Of a stretch of DNA of 64,000 nucleotides, positions 58,588-64,000 are shown in pieces. Numbering within the stretch: position 1 is the first letter of the stretch; each line of letters begins with the position of its first letter. The stretch is from NCBI GenBank assembly GCA_016192135.1, contig JACPUR010000019.1, positions 159,291 through 223,290 of the forward strand, given 5' to 3'. Origin of the DNA: Candidatus Tectomicrobia bacterium (GTDB taxonomy: Bacteria > UBA8248). The notes beneath the pieces were generated by a model. The model was not told the origin of the DNA. It searched no databases and saw nothing but the letters and a program-made list of their open reading frames with translations. The translations under genes and the position numbers were made by a program.

Positions 58588-59799
58588 ATGGGTACTGATC
58601 AAGGGTTGATGGGCGTCGATTGGGAGTCGCGGCTGGATTTCGCCCGGCTGCGCCGCGAGCGGCTCCAGCGCGCGAAGGACGCCCTCGCGAAATCGGACGT
58701 GGACGTCCTCTTCGTCTTCCGCACCGAGGACTGCCGCTACCTCACCGGCTTCCGCTCCCACCTCCATCCGACGGCCTCCCTCGGGATGGCCGTGAGCGTC
58801 CTGGCCAAGGGCGGCGAGCCCTTCATCTTCAGCATGGACCACGACCACGTCCGCGCCCGCATGACCTTCCTGAACCCCGAGCAGATTCAGGAGCGGGCGA
58901 ACTTCCGCGACCTGGTCGGGGTCCGCAAGTGGGCGGACAAGGTGAAGGGCCTCCTCGGCAGCAGCCTCGAGGGCAAGCGCATCGGGGTGGACCTCTGGAC
59001 CCCCGGCATTGAAAAGCACCTGAAGGAGGCCTTCCCCAAGTCCGAGTTCGTGGACGGCTACGCCGTGATGTGCAAGGCGAAGGTCATCAAGACCCAGGAC
59101 GAGATCGAGTGCCTGAAGGTGGCCACCGTCATGACCGAGGCGGCGATGGACACGGCGCTCGAGTTCCTGCGCCCCGGCGTGCGGGAGTGCGAGGTCTTGT
59201 CCGTCGCCTGGCAGAAGATGACCGCCCTCGGCAGCGAGTGGACCCAATGCGCCAACATCGTCTGCTCGGGCCCCTACACCGCCCCCTACCGGCGCTTCAC
59301 CTCGGACCGCATCATCCGCAAGGGCGACCCCGTTATCATCGACATCGGCGCCTGCTTCAACGGCTACTGGGGCGACTTCACCCGCACCTGGATCTGCGGC
59401 GGCATCAAGCCGACCAAGGAGCAGATCGAGTGGCACCAGAGGTGCTACAACTCGGTGTGGAACTCCTGCGGCGAGTGCAGGCCGGGCAAGACCACGCTGG
59501 ACGTCTACAAGGCGGCCGAGCCCTACATCCTCGACAGCCTGGGCCACGGCTCGGGCACGAACCCCTGGGAGCTCCCCTACTTCAGCCCCGCGGCCTATGA
59601 CGACCCGATGAAGCTCGAGCCCGGAATGACGGCCAACCTCGAGCCCTACGCGGGCAAGGAGGGGGTGGGCGGCTTCCGGCTGGAGAACAACGTGGTCGTC
59701 ACCACCGGCGAGCCCGACATCTACACGCCCTATCCCTACGACGAGCGCCTGGTGAAGGACCTCCACCCGCTCGACACCACGACCGGGCGGACGCGCTAG
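58588..59799 (+). CDS. M24-family metallopeptidase (Xaa-Pro aminopeptidase-like)
   Basis: 403 residues. The creatinase N-terminal domain spans 15-165 (DVDVLFVFRTEDCRYLTGF). The pita-bread domain spans 170-395. Metal ligands are Asp in VIIDIGACFNGYWGDFTRT (two Asp), His in SLGHGSGTNPWELP, Glu in ANLEPYAGKEG and Glu in RLENNVVVT. The set is complete, so it should be active. Relatives include prolidases, Xaa-Pro aminopeptidases and creatinase; the exact substrate is open. GGAGG lies eleven bases before the ATG at 58588. Confidence 0.9.
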   Translation: MGTDQGLMGVDWESRLDFARLRRERLQRAKDALAKSDVDVLFVFRTEDCRYLTGFRSHLHPTASLGMAVSVLAKGGEPFIFSMDHDHVRARMTFLNPEQIQERANFRDLVGVRKWADKVKGLLGSSLEGKRIGVDLWTPGIEKHLKEAFPKSEFVDGYAVMCKAKVIKTQDEIECLKVATVMTEAAMDTALEFLRPGVRECEVLSVAWQKMTALGSEWTQCANIVCSGPYTAPYRRFTSDRIIRKGDPVIIDIGACFNGYWGDFTRTWICGGIKPTKEQIEWHQRCYNSVWNSCGECRPGKTTLDVYKAAEPYILDSLGHGSGTNPWELPYFSPAAYDDPMKLEPGMTANLEPYAGKEGVGGFRLENNVVVTTGEPDIYTPYPYDERLVKDLHPLDTTTGRTR

Positions 59800-59828
59800 A
59801 AAAATCGGAACCGGCGAGAAACGAATCC

Positions 59829-59857
59829 GCGGGGGCGGGTCTCAGGCCCGCCCCTGC
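59829..59857. repeat. GCGGGGGCG-type palindrome
   Basis: 29 bases, arms GCGGGGGCGGG and CCCGCCCCTGC around an imperfect core (TCTCAGG). It belongs to the GTAGGGGCG family. Confidence 0.65.
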
Positions 59858-59880
59858 GGATTTCACCGACATGGCTGGTT

Positions 59881-59945
59881 CCGTAGGGGCGATGCTTGTC
59901 ATCGCCCTCTCCAAAGCGGGCGAACACGAGGTTCGCCCCTACGGA
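59881..59945. repeat. Composite GTAGGGGCG-type element, orientation 2
   Basis: Module B' at 59883-59907 (GTAGGGGCGATGC with GCATCGCC written as TGTCATCGCC) and module A' at 59918-59943 (GGGCGAACACG with GAGGTTCGCCCCTAC). A' is the exact reverse complement of module A at 56388, so the composite is an inverted copy of 56386-56459, with a different spacer. Confidence 0.75.
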
Positions 59946-59965
59946 TGCCGCATGGATCTGAGAGG

Positions 59966-60745
59966 TTACCCCGCGCTCCGCTCGGCGGTTCGGACGGCGG
60001 CCAGGAAGGCCAGGAGGGCGAAGAGGGCGGTCACGAGGAGGGAGACCTCCATCCCCGGGAGGCCCTGGACGGCGGCGGGGCTCGACAGGTAGAGCGATCG
60101 CCGCAGGGCGGCGACCCCGTAGGTCAGCGGGTTCGCCTTCATGGCCAGCGCGAGGAGGGGGTGGGCCCCCTCCGCCGGGAAGACGGCCCCCGAGAGCAGC
60201 CAGAGCGGCAGCAGCGCCAGGTTCATGATCGAGTGCAGGCCCTGGGTCGAGTCGATGCGCCAGGCGAAGAGCAGGCCCAGGCTCGTCAGCGCGAACCCCA
60301 TCAGCGCCATCACCCCCACCGCGGCCAGCACGCCCGCCGCGGAAAGAGGCACCCCGGCCAGCGGGGCGGCCGCGAGCAGCAGCACCCCCTGGAGCAGGCC
60401 CAGCGTCGTCCCCCCCAGCGCCTGCCCCAGCACGATGGCCGAGCGCGGCACCGGCGCGGCCAGAACGCCCTGCAGGAAGCGCTGCTTGCGGTCGTCCATC
60501 ACCGAGAAGGTGGAGAAGATGGCGGTGAAGAGCACCACCATGGCGACGATGCCGGTGAAGAAGTACTCCGCATAGCCCTCCGCCCCGTTCCCGGCCGGGG
60601 AGCGGAAGGAGCGCCCGAAGCCGCTCCCCAGCACCAGCCAGAAGAGCAGGGGCTGCCCGAAGGCCCCGACGATGCGGCTGCGCTGGCGCAGGAAGCGCAC
60701 GATCTCGCGCTGCCAGAGGGTCAGGGCCGGGAGGAGGAAGTTCAC
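59966..60745 (-). CDS. ABC-2 type exporter, membrane subunit
   Basis: 259 residues with six helices. REIVRFLRQRSRIVGAFGQPLLFWLVLGSGFG is the typical amphipathic entry and first helix. AEYFFTGIVAMVVLFTAIFSTFSVMDDRKQRFLQGVLAAPVPR is the ABC-2 central region, and LLPLWLLSGAVFPAEGAHPLL the conserved extracellular helix pair. Its start overlaps the ATPase by four bases. DrrB/NodJ-like exporters move lipids, polysaccharides or drugs; in oxidase operons they may export heme or copper-related factors, but that is speculative. Confidence 0.88.
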   Translation of the reverse strand: MNFLLPALTLWQREIVRFLRQRSRIVGAFGQPLLFWLVLGSGFGRSFRSPAGNGAEGYAEYFFTGIVAMVVLFTAIFSTFSVMDDRKQRFLQGVLAAPVPRSAIVLGQALGGTTLGLLQGVLLLAAAPLAGVPLSAAGVLAAVGVMALMGFALTSLGLLFAWRIDSTQGLHSIMNLALLPLWLLSGAVFPAEGAHPLLALAMKANPLTYGVAALRRSLYLSSPAAVQGLPGMEVSLLVTALFALLAFLAAVRTAERSAG

Positions 60746-61689
60746 GCCGCGCCCTCCTGGGGCGGGGCGCCGAAGCGGCGGCCCGTCCGGCGGATGAAGA
60801 CGTCCTCCAGGGTGGGCCGGCCGAAGGTGACGGACCGGACCTCGGCGCCGAAAGCCTCGATCACCTGGGGCAGCAGGGCGTGGGCGCCGGGGCGCTCCAC
60901 CCGCAGGCCCTCATCCACTTCCATCGCCTCCCACCCGAAGCGCGCTCGGAGCTTCTCCCGCAGGGAGGCGGGGTCGTCCGCCCGGATGAAGATCACCTCC
61001 TCCCCCGCCTCCCGCTTGAGCCCCTCGGGAGTGCCCAGCGCCACCAGGCGGCCCTCGTGCAGGATGCCCACCCGGTCGCAGCGCTCCGCCTCGTCCATCA
61101 GGTGGGTGGTCAGCACCACCGTCGTCCCCCGCTCCCGGCGGAGGCGGTCGAGCTCGCCCCCGAAGTCCCGCCGGGCGGCCGGGTCGAGGCCCGCCGTGGG
61201 CTCGTCCAGCAGCAGGAGATCCGGCCCCGGCAGCAGGGCCTTGGCCAGCTCGAGGCGGCGCTGCATTCCGCCCGAGAGAGTCTCGGCCATCTCCCTCGCC
61301 CGGGCCGCGAGGCCGAAGCGCTCGAGCTGGGCCGCCACGCCCGCCCGAAGGGCTGCGCCGCGCATCCCGAAGAGCCGGCCGTGGTGGATGAGGTTCTCGG
61401 CGCAGGTGAGCTTGGGGTCGATGCCCGGCTGCTGGAAGACCACGCCGAGCCTCCGCCGGGCCTGGGCGGGGGATTCCGCGAGCGGGACGCCGAAGACGCG
61501 CGCGCTCCCCCCGTCCGGCCGCAGCAGGGTGGCGAGGATGCGGAAGAGGGTGGTCTTGCCCCCTCCGTTCGGCCCGAGGAGGGCGAAGGTCTCCCCCCGG
61601 CCCACCTGGAAGCTCACCCCGGCCAGGGCGGCGCGGTCCCCGAAGGAGCGGTGCAGGTCCGTCACCTCGAGCGCGAGCGGGGCGCTCAT
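60742..61689 (-). CDS. ABC-2 type exporter, ATPase subunit
   Basis: 315 residues. ATP-binding domain 1-225: Walker A GPNGGGKTT (Ala usual at the fifth place is Gly here), Q-loop VVFQQPGIDP, signature LSGGMQRRLELAKAL, Walker B LLLDEPTAGLDP and His-loop VLTTHLMDEAERCD. A C-terminal region of about 90 residues (VIFIRADDPASLREKLRARF) is typical of CcmA/DrrA-type proteins. It overlaps DUF983 and the permease by four bases on either side, so expression is tied to the oxidase operon. Confidence 0.92.
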   Translation of the reverse strand: MSAPLALEVTDLHRSFGDRAALAGVSFQVGRGETFALLGPNGGGKTTLFRILATLLRPDGGSARVFGVPLAESPAQARRRLGVVFQQPGIDPKLTCAENLIHHGRLFGMRGAALRAGVAAQLERFGLAARAREMAETLSGGMQRRLELAKALLPGPDLLLLDEPTAGLDPAARRDFGGELDRLRRERGTTVVLTTHLMDEAERCDRVGILHEGRLVALGTPEGLKREAGEEVIFIRADDPASLREKLRARFGWEAMEVDEGLRVERPGAHALLPQVIEAFGAEVRSVTFGRPTLEDVFIRRTGRRFGAPPQEGAA

Positions 61690-62069
61690 GCGGCGGGCCC
61701 TCCGTTCGTCCGGGGCGAGGCCGGGGGCGGGGAGATGAAGTGGTCCACGTTCAGCCACAGGCTCCGGGAGTGCCGGAAGAAGAGGAGGGGGAAAATCGCC
61801 GCCGCCGCCGTCCAAACGGCGAGCTGGACCGCCAGCGCGGGCGCGATCAGCCAGTCCAAGAGAAAGAAGCCGCCCAGGCAGAGGAAGACGGTGGCCGCAT
61901 AGTTGATGTAGATGGCGCCGATGAAGTAGCCCGGCTCCCGCTCCGTCCGGCAGCCGCACCGGGGGCAGGCAGGGTGCATCCGGAAGATTCCGGCGAACAA
62001 GGGTTCTTCCCGGCAATCCGGGCAACGCAGGCGCAGGCCGTTCGCGACGGCGGAGAGAAGGCCTCTCAT
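61686..62069 (-). CDS. DUF983 family membrane protein
   Basis: 127 residues. An N-terminal zinc ribbon (LRCPDCREEPLFAGIFRMHP, ACPRCG) is followed by EREPGYFIGAIYINYAATVF, the DUF983 signature, and two to three membrane helices. DUF983 genes often sit beside cytochrome oxidase genes; a role in metal or heme handling is suspected but not established. Overlaps its neighbours by four bases each. Confidence 0.85.
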   Translation of the reverse strand: MRGLLSAVANGLRLRCPDCREEPLFAGIFRMHPACPRCGCRTEREPGYFIGAIYINYAATVFLCLGGFFLLDWLIAPALAVQLAVWTAAAAIFPLLFFRHSRSLWLNVDHFISPPPASPRTNGGPAA

Positions 62070-62494
62070 CTCGGCGGGTAGAGCCAGTAAAGGAGGAGGT
62101 AGATCACCACCCCGGTCACCGAGACGTAGAGCCAGATAGGGAAGGTCCAGCGGGCGAGGCGGCGGTGGCGGATGAACTCCCCCCGGAAGGCGAGCCGCAG
62201 GGTCAGGATGGCGAGCACCGGCACCGCCGCCGCGAGGACGGTGTGGGAGATCAGGATGGCGAAGTAGACGGGCCGCACCCAGCCCTGCCCCGTGAAGCGC
62301 ACCGATCCCACGTTGTAGTGGTAGATCAGGTAGAAGACGAGGAAGAGGACCGAAACCCCGAAGGCCCAGAGCATGCACGTCCTGTGCTGACGGACGCGCA
62401 GCGCCCGGATGTGCAGGTAGCCCGCCACGAGGAGGATGGCGGCGAGCGCGTTCAGCGCCGCGTTGAGGGCTGGAAGCTGGCTTACGGAGAGCAA
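62066..62494 (-). CDS. DUF420 family membrane protein
   Basis: 142 residues, TTG start, four to five helices. ALNALAAILLVAGYLHIRALRVRQHRTCML and YLIYHYNVGSVRFTGQGWVRP with ILISHTVLAAAVPVLAILTL place it in DUF420. It carries the conserved histidines (YHYN, SH) seen in the family. Members are encoded with cytochrome c oxidase and one (CtaM in staphylococci) helps mature the heme-copper site. Follows the subunit IV gene by 48 bases. Confidence 0.87.
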   Translation of the reverse strand: MLSVSQLPALNAALNALAAILLVAGYLHIRALRVRQHRTCMLWAFGVSVLFLVFYLIYHYNVGSVRFTGQGWVRPVYFAILISHTVLAAAVPVLAILTLRLAFRGEFIRHRRLARWTFPIWLYVSVTGVVIYLLLYWLYPPR

Positions 62495-62542
62495 CAGGGT
62501 CTCCCCGGACGGCAGCCGGGCCGCCCGCGGTTCCGCCGCGGA

Positions 62543-62836
62543 TCAAAAATCCGGCAGCGTCATGAGGACGACGAACACGCACAGGACGAGCGGGATCATC
62601 GCGATGTAGCCGAGGGCCACGCGCTCGAACTTCAAGTGCATGAAGTAGAGCGCCACCAGGGCCGCCTTGGTCAGCGCCATGATGACGAGGAGGAGTCCCT
62701 TGAGCATGTGCGGGTAGGCGGGCCCCGAGGATGGGTAGCCCGCCGCCACCTCCAGGATGGTCAGGGCCAGCAGCCACCAGAAGATGGCCATGTAGTTGAC
62801 GTGGTGCGCCGCGTGCTGCGAGTGGCCATGAGCCAT
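62543..62836 (-). CDS. Cytochrome c oxidase subunit IV family protein
   Basis: 97 residues. A His-rich N-terminus (MAHGHSQHAAHHVNY), then three helices: MAIFWWLLALTILEVAAGYP, GLLLVIMALTKAALVALYFMHLKFE (prokaryotic COX4 signature with FMHLK) and ALGYIAMIPLVLCVFVVLMT. Accessory subunit of heme-copper oxidases. Lies between subunit III and DUF420 genes. Confidence 0.88.
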   Translation of the reverse strand: MAHGHSQHAAHHVNYMAIFWWLLALTILEVAAGYPSSGPAYPHMLKGLLLVIMALTKAALVALYFMHLKFERVALGYIAMIPLVLCVFVVLMTLPDF

Positions 62837-62885
62837 GTGTCCGCGCTCTCCCTTTGAAGGCGGGGCCGCGCCCGGGGGCGCTCCT

Positions 62886-63500
62886 TTACAGGAGGTAGAC
62901 GAAGGTGAAGACCAAGATCCAGACCAGGTCGACGAAGTGCCAGTAGAGCCCGGCGATCTCCACCGCGTTGTAGCTGTGCGCCGAATAGGCCCCCTGGCTG
63001 CCCCTCCAGGCGATGATCGAGAGGTAGATGACCCCGCCCGTCACGTGCATCCCGTGAAAGCCGGTGATCATGAAGAACGTCGTCCCGAACAGACCCGCCC
63101 CCCACTTGTTCGCGGTGAGGCCGAGGCCCTCGTGGATGAGGTGCGTCCACTCGTAGGCCTGAAGCCCGAGGAAGATGGCGCCGCCCAGGACGGTGAGCCC
63201 CAGGAACTTCACGAGGCCCCCCTGGTCCCCCCGCTTGATGGCGTCCAGCCCCTTCACCATGGTCACGCTGCTGCAGATGAGCAGGAAGGTCATGAACGCC
63301 GTAAGGCCGATGCCCAGGACGTCGGTGGGCACGGGCCAGTTCTTGCTCGTGCTGCGCATGACGGCGTAGCCCGCGAGCAGGATGCCGAACGACATGGCGT
63401 CGCCCGCGAGGAAGATCCACATGCCGAGCTTGCCCCAGTTTTCTGGGGTCAGCGGGGACTCGGCGGGCTCGATGTGGTGCGCGGCGGCTGCTTGGCTCAA
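62886..63500 (-). CDS. ctaE: Cytochrome c oxidase subunit III
   Basis: 204 residues, five to six helices. KLGMWIFLAGDAMSFGILLAGYAVMR is the usual first helix with the conserved acidic residue. AYEWTHLIHEGL and GTTFFMITGFHGMHVTGGVIYL carry the family motif with FHGxHV. EIAGLYWHFVDLVWILVFTFVYLL ends the protein. It stabilises subunit I of a proton-pumping oxidase. A second subunit III-like gene is at the right edge. Confidence 0.93.
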   Translation of the reverse strand: MSQAAAAHHIEPAESPLTPENWGKLGMWIFLAGDAMSFGILLAGYAVMRSTSKNWPVPTDVLGIGLTAFMTFLLICSSVTMVKGLDAIKRGDQGGLVKFLGLTVLGGAIFLGLQAYEWTHLIHEGLGLTANKWGAGLFGTTFFMITGFHGMHVTGGVIYLSIIAWRGSQGAYSAHSYNAVEIAGLYWHFVDLVWILVFTFVYLL

Positions 63501-63519
63501 GTCGCCCTCTCCTTTTCGT

Positions 63520-63741
63520 CTATGCGTTGTGCCCGCGCCGGGCGCCCCGGCGGTGCGAGATGACGAGGGCCCCGCCGATCGTCCCGGCGAGGGCGAAGGG
63601 CATGGCCATGAGGAAAGTCAGGCTCCAGAAGTAGCCCGGGTCGCCGTCGAGCCCGCAGACGGCGCAGGCGGACGCGGCCTCGGGGAGCGCGAAAACAAAC
63701 GCACCCGCCAGAAGCGGGAGCCATCGGCGCAAGGATTTCAA
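63520..63741 (-). CDS. Small exported or membrane protein in the oxidase operon
   Basis: 73 residues from a TTG with GGAGGAAAA eight bases upstream. A signal-like helix (RWLPLLAGAFVFALPEAASA) is followed by CAVCGLDGDPGYFWSLTFLM and a second helix AMPFALAGTIGGALVI, then a basic tail. The CxxC directly after the first helix may bind metal or form a disulfide on the periplasmic side. Proteins of this sort are seen in oxidase operons, but I do not know a name. It lies between two subunit III genes. Confidence 0.65.
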   Translation of the reverse strand: MKSLRRWLPLLAGAFVFALPEAASACAVCGLDGDPGYFWSLTFLMAMPFALAGTIGGALVISHRRGARRGHNA

Positions 63742-63803
63742 GGGCTTTTCCTCCGACGCCACTATGCCATCCACCCCGGGGGGTGTCAACGAAAGCATGG
63801 GTC

Positions 63804-64000
63804 CTAAATCAGATAAACGAGGATGAAAAGCACCGGCCACAGCCCGACGACCAGGTGCCAGTACATCCCGCAGCACACCGCCGCGCGGACCAGCACGGCC
63901 AGCAGCCACACCACCCCGCAGAAGACGTGGAACGCGTGGGTCCCGATGATGGTGTAGAAGGTCGAGCCGTAGACGCCCGAGGAGGCGGTCAGGCCGAAGC
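63804..64000 (-). CDS. Heme-copper oxidase subunit III family, C-terminal part
   Basis: Cut by the right edge; the last 65 residues are visible. LTASSGVYGSTFYTIIGTHAFHVF is the subunit III motif with the GxHxFH pair, and GMYWHLVVGLWPVLFILVYL corresponds to the family end (YWHFVDVVW...). It is a second subunit III-like protein upstream of ctaE, an arrangement known in some oxidase operons with split or duplicated subunit III. The main subunits I and II would be expected further right. Confidence 0.82.
   Translation of the reverse strand, partial: FGLTASSGVYGSTFYTIIGTHAFHVFCGVVWLLAVLVRAAVCCGMYWHLVVGLWPVLFILVYLI

Overview
The window is a GC-rich stretch of bacterial chromosome, densely packed with genes on both strands. 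Gram-negative hallmarks are two AsmA proteins, a LysM lytic transglycosylase, a lipoprotein, periplasmic binding proteins and a MotAB stator. Housekeeping genes (nadA, nadC, pyrF, dnaN, purE, gmk, coaBC, yicC, proA, hemW, rarA) sit among genes typical of environmental bacteria: MmgE/PrpD, M24 peptidase, MBL-fold, family-5 solute-binding, an FAH fragment and a sodium:solute symporter. No rRNA, intact tRNA, CRISPR array, transposase or replication origin was seen. A deltaproteobacterial-type or Tectomicrobia/Rokubacteria-like lineage would fit, but that is inference; no decisive taxonomic marker is present.

Layout: 1-3.0 kb (minus) FAH fragment, cupin, nadC, nadA; 3.0-3.6 kb a structured gap with a plus-strand promoter and terminator that suggest a small RNA; 3.6-5.9 kb PrpD, a receiver-like protein and a DUF4911-like protein; 6-13.1 kb pyrF and two paralogous AsmA genes separated by an AT-richer island with a hicBA-type toxin-antitoxin pair, a winged-helix-like protein and a tRNA-like fragment; 13.3-16.8 kb a tungstate system (HTH/solute-binding regulator plus tupABC); 17.6-23.3 kb lytic transglycosylase, dnaN, XRE-cupin regulator, MFS carrier; 23.3-29.4 kb cytidylate-kinase-like, YihY, PQQ-like, TerC, MBL-fold, QueD, SDR; 29.5-32.7 kb motA-motB-PilZ-PilZ-ferredoxin; 32.7-38.9 kb YrdC, PurE, RidA, RarA, Cu/Zn SOD, VOC, dipeptide-type binding protein; 39-44.6 kb small protein, RDD, GNAT, UDG, a frameshifted coaBC, gmk, yicC; 44.7-50.6 kb rqcH, lipoprotein, DinB, symporter pair, hemW; 50.8-53.8 kb a sigma-54 activator followed by a near-consensus sigma-54 promoter and a run of three tiny membrane proteins plus a universal stress protein; 53.9-59.8 kb ATP-grasp, proA, cytochrome c, corA, M24 peptidase; 60-64 kb (minus) the tail of a cytochrome c oxidase operon coupled to DUF420, DUF983 and an ABC-2 exporter.

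The strongest candidate for something undescribed is the sigma-54 unit at 50.8-53.8 kb: a FhlA-like GAF-AAA-Fis activator directly upstream of a TGGCAC-N5-TTGCT promoter that drives three unrecognised single-span micro-proteins and a Usp. Other points of interest are the two PilZ proteins behind motAB, whose c-di-GMP motifs are split by a coiled-coil-like insertion; the island between the AsmA paralogs, with a 10-bp-arm dyad over its promoter; and three families of interspersed palindromes. Members of one family keep GTAGGGGCG arms but carry different, still self-complementary cores, recur as an inverted composite, and supply the stop codons of two genes.
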